Origin: Rikenellaceae bacterium
Lineage (GTDB): Bacteria; Bacteroidota; Bacteroidia; Bacteroidales; Rikenellaceae
Length of the DNA stretch: 64,000 nt
Direction: 5' to 3'
Assembly: GCA_015060005.1 (NCBI GenBank)
Contig: SUZI01000001.1
Span: 186,001 to 250,000 of the forward strand
Part shown: positions 35,805 to 43,656 of the stretch, one piece after another
Numbering within the stretch: the stretch's first letter is position 1
Layout: each line of letters starts with the position of its first letter
Program-made: the position numbers and the translations under genes
Notes under the pieces: generated by a model
Database searches by the model: none
What the model was told of the DNA's origin: nothing
The model's input: only the letters and a program-made list of their open reading frames with translations

Positions 35805-36880
35805 GACACATTTTACCTCTTATAATGCTCTTTGCGGCAAGTAGCTGCTGTGAGCAGGGTGGCAACACCACACTCTCTGCCACCGACACCCCTATGCACA
35901 TCGAGGGACGCTATGCCTCTTTGGACGATGGCTCAATATCGTTCGATTGGAGCGGCGTATATATCGACATACATTTTACGGGCACATACCTCGCTATGGA
36001 TGTCAGCGACACGAAGCGTAACTTCTTTAACCTTACGGTTGATGGCACAACGCAGGATAAGTTCACTACCGAGGGCGACCACTCTACCGTAGTGCTCTTC
36101 GATAACAAGGAGACTCGTGGCGAACACGTCATCCGCATCCAGAAGGCTACCGAGGCTGAGCAGGGACAAGTTACCATCCACTCATTCACTACCGACGGAG
36201 AGATACTCTCGGCAGACGATTTAGCTCTTCCACGCCATATAGAGTTTTATGGCGACTCACTCACCTGTGGCTATGGCACCGAGAGTGAGTCGGGTGATGA
36301 GCCTTTCAAGCCCGAGACCGAGAACTGCTGCTACACCTACGCTGCCCTTACCGCAGCTCATTTTGGAGCCGACTACAACCTTATCTCTCACTCGGGACGA
36401 GGTCTTGTGCGTAACTATGGCGATGCAGAGTCTACCTCGGAGTTCACCACCACTATGAGCTCACGTGCCTTCCGCACTTTTGATGAGGTTGTAGATTCTG
36501 CGTGGGACTTCCAGACGAGCCACTACTCGCCCGATGCTATTGTCATCACTCTGGGCACAAACGACTTCAGCACCCAGCCACACCCTGCCAAGGAGGTCTA
36601 CGTCGAGGGCTACCGCAAGCTTATTGACGGTTTGCGTCAGGCGTGGGGCAAGCAGCTGCCTGTGTTGTGTGTTGTTCACTCGCCACACGCTGTTGAGTGT
36701 GTCCGCGATATGGTTGCAACGATAGAGAATTGTGCTATGGCTGATATATCAAAGGATGTCTACAACCGCACCACCGACCTCGGAGCATCGGAGCACCCCA
36801 ATAAGTTTGGTCAGGCAAAGATGGCAAAGATTGTCATCGCCGAGTTTGCTGCTCTCACCGGCTGGCAAGCAGCTGAATAA
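35801..36880 (+). CDS. CE2-like SGNH carbohydrate esterase lipoprotein
   Basis: The 359-residue protein has a lipobox-like SSCC (Cys16/17). Residues about 25-135 form a jelly-roll domain as in carbohydrate esterase family 2 (SGVYIDIHFTGTYLAMDVSD). The SGNH domain follows: YGDSLTCGYG with Ser152, the region around SHSGRG, LGTNDF near 251, and His332 in SEHPNKFGQ. CE2 enzymes remove O-acetyl groups from glycans. The start overlaps the stop of the FAD enzyme (ATGA), showing translational coupling. It is the last gene of the locus, giving it two different SGNH esterases. Confidence 0.88.
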   Translation: MRHILPLIMLFAASSCCEQGGNTTLSATDTPMHIEGRYASLDDGSISFDWSGVYIDIHFTGTYLAMDVSDTKRNFFNLTVDGTTQDKFTTEGDHSTVVLFDNKETRGEHVIRIQKATEAEQGQVTIHSFTTDGEILSADDLALPRHIEFYGDSLTCGYGTESESGDEPFKPETENCCYTYAALTAAHFGADYNLISHSGRGLVRNYGDAESTSEFTTTMSSRAFRTFDEVVDSAWDFQTSHYSPDAIVITLGTNDFSTQPHPAKEVYVEGYRKLIDGLRQAWGKQLPVLCVVHSPHAVECVRDMVATIENCAMADISKDVYNRTTDLGASEHPNKFGQAKMAKIVIAEFAALTGWQAAE

Positions 36881-36902
36881 CAACCTTATATATTATAACA
36901 AA

Positions 36903-36935
36903 GGGGCTGTCCAACAAGTATGTTGCAACAGCCCC
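36903..36935. terminator. terminator at the end of the glycan locus, hairpin of element B
   Basis: GGGGCTGT (36903-36910) pairs with ACAGCCCC (36928-36935), with an inner AACA/TGTT pairing. It is flanked by AAA and TTT, so it can act for the locus (+) and for the minus-strand gene beyond element B. The same hairpin recurs at 51651-51683. Confidence 0.75.
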
Positions 36936-36944
36936 TTTGATGTA

Positions 36945-37152
36945 GAAGTTGTATAACAAGAGCTATTTTGAAGGCTGCGAGTAAGCGAGAGCAGAGTCAA
37001 GTTTACTTGAACTATGCCGAGCGAGAGCAGACAAGGGAAGAATAACATATTCTTTCCAAGCTGCTCGCAGGCTGAGAAACCGCAGTTTACTTGACGTAAA
37101 TGAGGATTTCTCAGACAAGGCAGATGCCGAAAGAGCCTTGTTAGACAGCTTC
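36945..37152 (-). repeat. structured dispersed element, copy B
   Basis: Terminal inverted repeats at 36945-36960 and 37137-37152 pair over 16 positions with one G-U and one mismatch. Inside, CTGAGAAA (37072-37079) pairs with TTTCTCAG (37107-37114). An inner hairpin TTTAC (37086-37090) / GTAAA (37096-37100) is flanked by CGCAG and TGAGGA. It is longer than copy C because of an extra purine-rich segment at about 36975-37060 with repeated gcgagagcag. It sits just after the stop of the minus-strand gene at 37162. Confidence 0.75.
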
Positions 37153-37161
37153 TTTTATTGT

Positions 37162-37557
37162 TTACTTAATCTCAAGCACCATCCTATTCTCGTGTTCTAT
37201 TGACCACTGCACCTGCCATACGCGACCATCTATCTGGTCTAACAAGATAAAGTTATACATATTCTGCGTAGGATATAGTTCAAATCGACCATTAACTACC
37301 TCCTCACCTTTCGCACGTGTGAGCAGATTGAGAGCAGACTCAAATCTATCCTCGCCATTGATATCATATTGTACTTGCCACAACCTACCATCAGCGGTAT
37401 TTAACTTGATGAAATTCCATCTATTATCCGTTGGATAGAGCTTATAGACATCCTCTTGCAGACTTAATTTCTCTTTTTGAATTTGTGTATGAGCTTGCTC
37501 ATTGACACACGCAACAAAAGCACAAAGTGCGACTATTGCTACCAAAATCTTTTTCAT
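37162..37557 (-). CDS. small exported protein with two tandem ~36-residue repeats
   Basis: I chose the ATG at 37557 (MKKILVAIVALCAFVACVNEQ), which gives a clean lipoprotein signal (FVAC). An ATG at 37569 is in frame 12 bp upstream. The mature part of about 115 residues contains two copies of a module: LYPTDNRWNFIKLNTADGRL followed by WQVQYD, and LYPTQNMYNFILLDQIDGRV followed by WQVQW. The Trp/Gln-rich repeats suggest small beta-units that might bind a ligand or partner. I do not recognise a named family. It directly follows another secreted protein (gap 17 bp) with which it is probably co-transcribed. Confidence 0.75.
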   Translation of the reverse strand: MKKILVAIVALCAFVACVNEQAHTQIQKEKLSLQEDVYKLYPTDNRWNFIKLNTADGRLWQVQYDINGEDRFESALNLLTRAKGEEVVNGRFELYPTQNMYNFILLDQIDGRVWQVQWSIEHENRMVLEIK

Positions 37558-37574
37558 ATAATCCGCCATATCTT

Positions 37575-38162
37575 TTACAAATCATCCATAGCTGCAGTCA
37601 TAACAGCCTCTGTGTTAATCTTATCAAAGTACTTCAACACAACCACACCCGAAGTATAATTATATTTAGAGAGTGCTAACTGAATATCACCTTTTTCTGT
37701 TGAAAAGGTAGTAAACCAGGTACATCTGTCCATAGACAATTCGTGCATCTTGCTTCTGTTATCATCAGCAAGGTATTTATTATCAAACTTTTCTACCACT
37801 TCCGATGGCTCACCATATTTTTTAGTAAGCATATCTTTCAGATGGTTATAATCTCTTTCAAGTGAACTCCACTCATCGTAAGTTGTAAATAATACAACAA
37901 TACGATTTACCACATCTACACTTTCAAGTGTTGACACACCAATAGTGCATCCCTTAAAGCCTGCAAAATCGCCCTTCAAGAGAGCTGTTCCATCTTCCTC
38001 ACCAAGGTAGCTGAATCCTGCAGCCTTCATCTTTGCCACATACTGAGATAGTGTTCCATCAATTGGTACTCCTTTGAAAGTTAAATGCTCCGACTCTGAT
38101 GACTGAGCAAAAGCTACTGTCGCAAACAACGCACAAATAGCAACAAATAAAAATTTCTTCAT
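37575..38162 (-). CDS. secreted protein of unknown function
   Basis: With the start at 38162 (MKKFLFVAICALFATVAFAQ) it has 195 residues and a signal peptide cut after FAQ. The longer frame from 38204 adds an unlikely N-terminus. The mature domain opens HLTFKGVPIDGTLSQYVAKMKAAGF and contains VNRIVVLFTTYDEWSSLERDYNHLKDMLTKKYGEP, a pattern shared by many small Bacteroidales exported proteins of unknown function. Its leader region has an attenuator-like arrangement and a well-formed promoter. Nothing points to an enzymatic function. Confidence 0.8.
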   Translation of the reverse strand: MKKFLFVAICALFATVAFAQSSESEHLTFKGVPIDGTLSQYVAKMKAAGFSYLGEEDGTALLKGDFAGFKGCTIGVSTLESVDVVNRIVVLFTTYDEWSSLERDYNHLKDMLTKKYGEPSEVVEKFDNKYLADDNRSKMHELSMDRCTWFTTFSTEKGDIQLALSKYNYTSGVVVLKYFDKINTEAVMTAAMDDL

Positions 38163-38189
38163 AGTAGATGTTATTATAGGGTTAAACAT

Positions 38190-38335
38190 AAAAAGCGTGC
38201 ACACTGACCTTACACGCTATCAAGGACTACGACATCCCATTGTCTTAGTAAGGCAGGCACACGCATAGTGATACCTTGCCCAATAAGACAATTTATAAAC
38301 CAGCCCATTGAATCAAGTGTCGTAGTTTGATAGCG
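38190..38335 (-). promoter_or_regulatory. attenuator-like leader with two mutually exclusive structures
   Basis: A long-range inverted repeat (38319-38335 with 38215-38233, 17 pairs with a 2-nt bulge) encloses a second pair (38284-38292 with 38239-38247). The left-hand arm overlaps the stem of a smaller hairpin AGCGTG/CACGCT (38194-38199 / 38213-38218), which is followed on the minus strand by five T. Both cannot form at once, as in terminator/antiterminator control of the gene at 38162. Confidence 0.45.
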
Positions 38336-38354
38336 ATTAGGCAAATATGTAGAA

Positions 38355-38385
38355 CAAAGATACATAAAATTCATCAATACACAAA
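38355..38385 (-). promoter_or_regulatory. promoter of the 38162 gene
   Basis: TTTG (plus 38382-38385), 19 bp, TATCTTTG (plus 38355-38362). Transcription would begin near 38347, just before the inverted repeat of the leader. Confidence 0.65.
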
Positions 38386-38439
38386 TCAAACATTATAACT
38401 TATTTAGTTAGACTTTATAGGTAAGTAAAACACCCACCC

Positions 38440-38619
38440 CTACTGCTTCATAGCAAGAGTTATTAAAGGCACAACCAATAGCAAAACGATTGCCGAGTAA
38501 CAAATCAGATAGACTATACCCGCCAATATAGCGACTACGACAACCAACGCTACACCAGCCCAAATCCTCTCCGACCACGTCATAGGTTTGTGCCCGACTT
38601 TATCCTCTGTCTGCTCCAT
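38440..38619 (-). CDS. small two-helix membrane protein, hypothetical
   Basis: The start at 38619 (MEQTEDKVGHKPMTWSERIW) gives 59 residues. An upstream in-frame ATG at 38658 would add 13. After a short hydrophilic N-terminus there are one long or two short membrane segments (AGVALVVVVAILAGIVYLI and AIVLLLVVPLITLA). It stands alone between two promoters facing away from it. The composition is right for a real small membrane protein, but there is no family match that I recognise. Confidence 0.5.
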   Translation of the reverse strand: MEQTEDKVGHKPMTWSERIWAGVALVVVVAILAGIVYLICYSAIVLLLVVPLITLAMKQ

Positions 38620-38722
38620 AGTTGTGCGATAAAAGCTGTTAAACATCCATCGCCACAAAGGTATGGGGGTGTTTTGTCAATTCTTGTCAAAAGGGCATTT
38701 TTTAATAGAAATATGTATAAAT

Positions 38723-38753
38723 TTTGATATGTCAACCAAAAAGCATAACTTTG
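38723..38753 (+). promoter_or_regulatory. promoter of the DUF4831 gene
   Basis: TTTG (38723-38726), 19 bp, TAACTTTG (38746-38753), about 28 bp before the ATG. Confidence 0.65.
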
Positions 38754-38781
38754 CTCGAGTATAACCTTAAATCATATCGTT

Positions 38782-39678
38782 ATGAAAAAGATTTTAGTCC
38801 TCATAGCTGCGATGCTGACCGTCAGCACGGTTGCCGCACAACAGACTATCAATAACCACCTCGTAGGCGTTGCGACCACCGCCGATGGCACACAGCAGCT
38901 CACCGAGCCTTCGACATTTATCGCTGTCGACATCACCGTCGAGCAGGAGCAGATTATCCCTGGACCTTATGCTCGCTACGCCCAGAAGCTACTCGGCACA
39001 CGTGCGAGCCTCGTAGAGCGTTCATCGTTCGCTGTTACCGACGCTTCGATAGGTCTTATACCCTACTGCGAGGCTGTCTCGGCTAAGCCTCTTGCCGAGG
39101 ATAAGTGCGTTGTAGCATCACATATGGGCGATGTGGCTACCTTTGCTAAGATTCTTCCCGACCGCATCGAAAATAGTGTCATCGCTCCCGAGCAGGCTGC
39201 CGAGCAGGCTGCACAGATGATTTTCTCTATCCGCAAGCACCGTATGGAGCTCATCACAGGCGAGGCAGGCGAGAACGTCTTTGGCGGAGGTCTGAAAGAC
39301 GCGTTGCAGGTGCTCGATGAGAAGGAGGCTGCTCTTATGGAGCTCTTCTTCGGAAAGCATATCACCACCACCACACATCAGCGTTATGTGGTTATGGTTC
39401 AGGCTGATAAGAAGTCGTATCCTCTCGCAGGCTTCAACACCACATCGGGTTTGGAGAGCGTAGCAAATGGCGAGAACAGCATCATCTCGCTCAACATCAC
39501 CCCTGCCGAGAGTGCTGCTTTGAAGTACACTCCGCTGGCAGATGCTCGTGCCAAGAACACTGCCGAGGTACGCGTAGCTAACAATGCCACCTGTGAGGTT
39601 ATCCTCAACGAGGAGGCTTTGTGCAGCATCGTAGTGCCTATCTTCGAGTTCGGAACAACAGTGAAGATTGCTAAATAG
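38782..39678 (+). CDS. DUF4831 family secreted protein
   Basis: The 298-residue protein has a signal peptide cut after VAA (about 19). The DUF4831 pattern is visible: TFIAVDITVEQEQIIPGPYARYAQKLLG near 45-72, then a long middle domain with a helix around EQAAEQAAQMIFSIRKHRMELITGEAGENVFGGGLKDAL, and a final beta region. The family is widespread in Bacteroidales with unknown function and is presumably periplasmic or surface-exposed. The next gene starts 2 bp later with GTG and is probably translated from the same mRNA. Confidence 0.88.
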   Translation: MKKILVLIAAMLTVSTVAAQQTINNHLVGVATTADGTQQLTEPSTFIAVDITVEQEQIIPGPYARYAQKLLGTRASLVERSSFAVTDASIGLIPYCEAVSAKPLAEDKCVVASHMGDVATFAKILPDRIENSVIAPEQAAEQAAQMIFSIRKHRMELITGEAGENVFGGGLKDALQVLDEKEAALMELFFGKHITTTTHQRYVVMVQADKKSYPLAGFNTTSGLESVANGENSIISLNITPAESAALKYTPLADARAKNTAEVRVANNATCEVILNEEALCSIVVPIFEFGTTVKIAK

Positions 39679-39680
39679 TT

Positions 39681-40313
39681 GTGGATAAGACCCAGCAGAT
39701 GATAGAGTTACTCGGCAACTTGCGTCGTGAGATGAACGGTGCGGTTGCCGATTCTATGTATTATAGTGGCAAGAGGTACGGGCTGAACTATGGCGTCAGC
39801 ATACCCACCATCCGCTCTATTGCACGCAATGTACAGCCCGATATGTCGTTGGCAACGTATCTACTCACGCAGCAGGTACGCGAGTTGCAGCTCGCCGCTC
39901 TGCATATCGTTCCTGTGGAGGAGTTTACTACCGATGACGCCACCTCTATAGAGCAACACATCACCAACTCCGAGCTTGCCGAGGAGGCTTCCTTTGCTCT
40001 CTTTGGTAAGTGTCGCTGTATCAATGCTCTATGCGAGCGTTGGATGAATAGTGGCGACGAGCAACTTACGTATTGTGCCCTGCTCTCTGCAGCACGCAAT
40101 CCCATTGCCGACAGAGTAGCCATCGCCACGAAACTCCCTGCCATAATCACGTCTGATACATCCAATATCGTAATACAGGGAGCAATAGCATTGCTTTCTG
40201 CCATTGCAAATAGCCCTGATAAAGCGATAGTTAGCAATTTACTAAAGACTCTTCCCGACACGGCGGCAAGTGATAAAATCCGCGAGGAGGTCGCCTGGAT
40301 GTTGGAGTATTAA
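39681..40313 (+). CDS. AlkD-like HEAT-repeat protein (DNA alkylation repair family)
   Basis: The start codon is GTG at 39681, two bases after the previous stop. Translation could instead begin at the ATG seven codons later. The 210-residue protein is all-helical with HEAT-like repeats: MYYSGKRYGLNYGVSIPTIRSIARN is the family entry motif, followed by REVQLAALHI-type repeats (RELQLAALHIVPVEE, EEASFALFGKC). AlkD-family proteins excise N3/N7-alkylated purines without base flipping. Many Bacteroidota members are shorter and untested, so glycosylase activity is not assured. Confidence 0.8.
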   Translation: MDKTQQMIELLGNLRREMNGAVADSMYYSGKRYGLNYGVSIPTIRSIARNVQPDMSLATYLLTQQVRELQLAALHIVPVEEFTTDDATSIEQHITNSELAEEASFALFGKCRCINALCERWMNSGDEQLTYCALLSAARNPIADRVAIATKLPAIITSDTSNIVIQGAIALLSAIANSPDKAIVSNLLKTLPDTAASDKIREEVAWMLEY

Positions 40314-40393
40314 AAGGCGATAAACCAATATAGAGAAAATCATCTTTTGTAATATGCAAGGGATGATTTTTTTGTGTTCAACCATAAGAACTG

Positions 40394-40423
40394 TTGCCAA
40401 TTGCAAAAAAGTTTCTAACTTTG
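40394..40423 (+). promoter_or_regulatory. promoter of the 40430-40700 transcript
   Basis: TTG (40394-40396), 19 bp, TAACTTTG (40416-40423). The predicted start near 40430 is about 280 nt ahead of the next ATG, so it drives either a long leader or a separate RNA. Confidence 0.6.
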
Positions 40424-40429
40424 TATTGT

Positions 40430-40700
40430 CGTGGGAATGTTCTTGCGACAGACATATTTTTGATGAAAGTGTATTAGCTTTTATCCTTGAATGGAAATCT
40501 GGTAAATTTCAAAAGCACAAGGATAGCAACACACTCGTCGCTTCGTATTGTAGTATCGGGAGCAATTCTTGCTCCACACAATACGGGTGTGGGGTATTGT
40601 TTATTTGTGCTTAGGCTTACCAGAGCCTCCATTCGGATAAACTAATCGGCTCCACACTTTCTGTTTTTATAATCCGCCTAAGAAGCCGAGACGGGGAAAA
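40430..40700 (+). ncRNA. candidate structured RNA or long structured leader
   Basis: This region has no credible gene but several good helices. TATCCTTG (40482-40489) pairs with CAAGGATA (40518-40525), enclosing a GAAAT/ATTTC hairpin. A two-part hairpin spans 40544-40585 (CGTATTGT with ACAATACG; GGAGCAA with TTGCTCC). CTTAGGC (40610-40616) pairs with GCCTAAG (40676-40682). GAGCC (40623-40627) pairs with GGCTC (40648-40652), with loop bases CGGAT (40634-40638) able to pair with ATCCG (40672-40676), which makes a pseudoknot. It matches no known RNA family that I can name. A 258-bp frame at 40354-40614 crosses the promoter and is not considered a gene. Confidence 0.45.
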
Positions 40701-40711
40701 TTACACAAACT

Positions 40712-41233
40712 ATGAAGAGATGGATTCTTCCGTTGCTGGCAATTATGTTCTTTGCCACCGACGCTATGGCTCAGCAGCGAGTTGAGAAAATTGAGTATCA
40801 AGAGTCATCTGCCCGCAACCTTGAGCCCGAACACTTGATGCTGCTCACACCATTGATTGCCGACTTAGAGGTATCACCAACTAAAGTAAGGCATACTGAA
40901 ACAGAATCTTTTAAGACTATAATCATATCTCGTGAGGTCATTAAGATGATGCCCGAGTTAAAGAAAATTGCACTCAGCCGAGCTGCAAGAGCACATCAGG
41001 CAGACGTTATGGTTGGCACAACAATCGACGTAGAAACAAATGAAAGCGGACGATTGGAGATAACCGTTACAGGGTATCCTGCCGTCTACAAAAACTTCCG
41101 CAATGCCGAAAAAGAGGATTTGGATATTATCAAATATGGTAACTCTATTCCTCTGTCGAACAACAACGAGCGAGTAATACTCAGCCCCGACAGTAATTTC
41201 GAGATAGTCGAAGAGGAGAAACAGACGAAATAG
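40712..41233 (+). CDS. secreted protein of unknown function
   Basis: The 173-residue protein has a signal peptide cut after AMA (about 20). The mature part begins QQRVEKIEYQESSARNLEPEHLMLLTPLIADLEV, a segment typical of a small Bacteroidales exported family without assigned function. The middle is helical (ISREVIKMMPELKKIALSRAARAHQADVMVGTTID) and the end acidic. It lies downstream of the structured region 40430-40700 and 28 bp upstream of a predicted beta-barrel protein, so the two may form an envelope operon. Confidence 0.78.
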   Translation: MKRWILPLLAIMFFATDAMAQQRVEKIEYQESSARNLEPEHLMLLTPLIADLEVSPTKVRHTETESFKTIIISREVIKMMPELKKIALSRAARAHQADVMVGTTIDVETNESGRLEITVTGYPAVYKNFRNAEKEDLDIIKYGNSIPLSNNNERVILSPDSNFEIVEEEKQTK

Positions 41234-41261
41234 CAACTTAAACTAACACACTACTAAAGCT

Positions 41262-41828
41262 ATGAAAAGATTTTTATTTATTACGGTTGGTCTACTATTC
41301 TGTGTACTACCACAAGTTAAGGCACAGCAGGGTTTTATAAGTAGTTCAATGACCACAACAACAATTAACGAAGAAACAACTGTTGAGACTGTTGAACCTG
41401 AAAATATTGGACTTGAAAAGCCTACATCAACCACTTACGTAGGTTTTCAACAATCGGCAAACATACAAGTCGGACCAGACTTAGACTGTACTACAAATGT
41501 TATGGGTAACTATGTTGCTGGCTGGAGGTTTAACAATCTATTGTTTGTAGGAGGTGGTATAGGTTTGGGATATGCCTATGGTTTTACTGCCAGCCTATAT
41601 GCAAATACCAGACTATACATCACAAAAACACGTGCTCAACCGTTCTACGACTTATCTCTTGGAGGTGCAATAACCGAGGAGGGAATTGATGCAACTATTA
41701 ATTCGCAAATTGGTGTTAATTTTAGGACCTCTCATAAAAAATTAAGTCCATATGTCAGTGCAGGTGTACAATACTTTCCTGTAGTAGGATATTGTGCAAT
41801 TATATGTAAATTAGGCTTAAATTTTTAG
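41262..41828 (+). CDS. predicted small outer-membrane beta-barrel protein
   Basis: The 188-residue protein has a signal peptide cut after VKA (about 21), then a Thr/Glu-rich linker (MTTTTINEETTVETVEPEN). Alternating strands rich in Gly and aromatics follow (YVGFQQSANIQVG, FVGGGIGLGYAYGF, FYDLSLGGAI, YVSAGVQYFPVVGY), ending in KLGLNF with a terminal Phe as in outer-membrane barrels. The size suits an 8-strand barrel. No specific function is indicated. A bidirectional terminator follows. Confidence 0.8.
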   Translation: MKRFLFITVGLLFCVLPQVKAQQGFISSSMTTTTINEETTVETVEPENIGLEKPTSTTYVGFQQSANIQVGPDLDCTTNVMGNYVAGWRFNNLLFVGGGIGLGYAYGFTASLYANTRLYITKTRAQPFYDLSLGGAITEEGIDATINSQIGVNFRTSHKKLSPYVSAGVQYFPVVGYCAIICKLGLNF

Positions 41829-41862
41829 TTATAAGGTAATAGTATAAATACAGCATTAAGAT

Positions 41863-41895
41863 AAGTATGGGTTGTTCAGACAACCCATACTTTTT
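41863..41895. terminator. bidirectional terminator
   Basis: Arms 41863-41875 and 41880-41892 are complementary over 13 bases with a 4-base loop and a T run on the plus strand. It lies between converging genes (beta-barrel, +; thioredoxin, -). Confidence 0.88.
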
Positions 41896-41907
41896 ATAGC
41901 CTTTTCA

Positions 41908-42222
41908 TTACCTCACCTTAAACCTCTCTATCACCCTCTCTAATGTCTCTACGGTGAGCACACCACTCTCCCGCCAGAGTCGCTTGCCACCACGAAACAA
42001 CATCATCGTGGGGACGCTCACTATATTGTAACGCTCCGTAAGGTCAACATTCTCGGCATTGTCCACATCGAAACGAAAGAGCGTTACAGCCGAGGGATTT
42101 CGCTCCTCCAACCTATCCAATATGAGGTGCATAGCCCTGCACGGACCGCACCACGTAGCAAAGAACTCAACAAGCGTCAAGCGGTTGTGAGCTATTATTG
42201 TATTGAAATCTTCAATCGTCAT
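41908..42222 (-). CDS. thioredoxin family protein
   Basis: The 104-residue cytoplasmic protein has the classical active site WCGPC (24-28) in FFATWCGPCRAM and the cis-Pro region IVSVPTMMLF. It reduces protein disulfides or acts as a small thiol oxidoreductase. It lies downstream of radA but is separated from it by a strong terminator, so it must have its own promoter or rely on readthrough. It may be trxA or a paralogue. Confidence 0.9.
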   Translation of the reverse strand: MTIEDFNTIIAHNRLTLVEFFATWCGPCRAMHLILDRLEERNPSAVTLFRFDVDNAENVDLTERYNIVSVPTMMLFRGGKRLWRESGVLTVETLERVIERFKVR

Positions 42223-42229
42223 AACAAAA

Positions 42230-42259
42230 AAGTGAGTTGTTCCAATCAGAACAACTCAC
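42230..42259 (-). terminator. terminator of the M23-like/dxr/rseP/radA operon
   Basis: Arms 42232-42242 and 42249-42259 pair perfectly over 11 bases, followed on the minus strand by six T. Confidence 0.88.
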
Positions 42260-42283
42260 AATATCTATACCACAAACCGTAGC

Positions 42284-43654
42284 TTACAGCTCCTCACAAA
42301 ATATCGCACGAGGCAACTCGCCGAGGTTACTTATAAAGACGACCTCTATACCCTTAGGTTTCTTCATTCCCTTACGCAGGAAACCCGACACTATTATACG
42401 TCGAAATCCCAGTCGTGCCGCTTCGGCTACACGTTGCTCTGTTCGTGGTGCAGGACGCACCTCACCCGAGAGACCTATCTCACCCGCACAGCAGACGCCC
42501 TGAGCCACAGGACGGTCATAATAAGAGGATATCACTGCCGAGACTACCGCAAGGTCCAGACCAGGGTCTGCCACCTTAAAACCGCCTGCAAAGTTCAGAA
42601 AAACATCTTTCTGGAACATCTTCATACCTACCCTCTTCTCCAACACCGCAAGCAACATACTCATACGACGTGCATCGAATCCCGTAGCGTTACGCTGTGG
42701 CGTGCCATAGACAGCGTTGCTCACCAACGCCTGCACCTCAATCAGATAGGGGCGTATGCCATCGACCGAGGCACCCACCGCTATGCCACTCAACGGCTCA
42801 TCGTAGTGCGAGAGTAGTATCTCCGACGGATTTTCTACCGCACGCAGACCCTTCTCCACCATCTCGAACACGCCTATCTCGTACGTTGCACCAAAGCGGT
42901 TTTTTATGCCTCGCAATATACGATTTACACTGTTGCCATCGCCTTCAAACTGCAATACTACATCGACTATGTGCTCCAAAATCTTCGGACCTGCAATAGC
43001 TCCATCCTTTGTTATATGACCGATGATGAATATCGACGTGCCTGTCGTCTTGGCATACTTCAGTAACATAGCCGCACATTCACGAATCTGCGAGACGCTA
43101 CCCGCCGACGACTCTATCGTATCGGTGTAGATGGTCTGTATAGAGTCTATCACCACCACATCGGGCTGGTGCTGCTTAATCTGCAAAAGGATGTTTTCTA
43201 ACAGAGTCTCCGAGTAGATATAACACTCCTCGTTCTCTATACCCAATCGCTCAGCACGCATACCTATCTGCTCTGCTGACTCCTCGCCCGAGACATATAA
43301 GGTCTTAAGACCGTGTGAGGACAATGCTATCTGCAGGCTCAACGTCGACTTACCTATGCCAGGCTCTCCACCCAGCAAAACCAACGAGCCAGGCACTAAA
43401 CCACCGCCTAACACGCGGTTGACCTCGCTATTTTGCAAGTCAAGACGGCGATGATTCTCGCTACGAATCTCGCTCACTCGCTGGGGAGGTGTCTGCGGCA
43501 TATCGGCGACGACCGACGCCACCGAACTGCTCTCTTTGGCAATTACCTCTTCGGTAAACGTGTTCCACTCGCCACACGACGGACATCGACCCAACCATTT
43601 GGGGGCTTCAAAACCGCAGTTAGAACAGAAATATGCCTTCTTGACCTTTGCCAT
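42284..43654 (-). CDS. radA: DNA repair protein RadA
   Basis: The 456-residue protein is complete and collinear with RadA. It has a C4 zinc finger (Cys10, Cys13, Cys25, Cys28), a RecA-like core with Walker A GGEPGIGKST (95-104) and the RadA-specific KNRFG motif in RGIKNRFGATYEIGVFEM. The C-terminal Lon-like domain contains VFLNFAGGFKVADPGLDLAV. RadA promotes branch migration and processing of recombination intermediates. It is 2 bp after rseP and closes the operon. Confidence 0.97.
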   Translation of the reverse strand: MAKVKKAYFCSNCGFEAPKWLGRCPSCGEWNTFTEEVIAKESSSVASVVADMPQTPPQRVSEIRSENHRRLDLQNSEVNRVLGGGLVPGSLVLLGGEPGIGKSTLSLQIALSSHGLKTLYVSGEESAEQIGMRAERLGIENEECYIYSETLLENILLQIKQHQPDVVVIDSIQTIYTDTIESSAGSVSQIRECAAMLLKYAKTTGTSIFIIGHITKDGAIAGPKILEHIVDVVLQFEGDGNSVNRILRGIKNRFGATYEIGVFEMVEKGLRAVENPSEILLSHYDEPLSGIAVGASVDGIRPYLIEVQALVSNAVYGTPQRNATGFDARRMSMLLAVLEKRVGMKMFQKDVFLNFAGGFKVADPGLDLAVVSAVISSYYDRPVAQGVCCAGEIGLSGEVRPAPRTEQRVAEAARLGFRRIIVSGFLRKGMKKPKGIEVVFISNLGELPRAIFCEEL

Positions 43655-43656
43655 AA

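Noticed and set aside
40354..40614. Plus-strand 86-codon frame
   Set aside because: It crosses the promoter at 40394-40423 and several helices, has no family resemblance, odd Cys-rich composition and no ribosome-binding context.
40600..40700. Twister- or pistol-type ribozyme, because of the CCGCCTAAG and AAGCCGAG stretches
   Set aside because: Partial resemblance only; I could not place all required helices and conserved bases, so it is reported just as an unclassified structured region.
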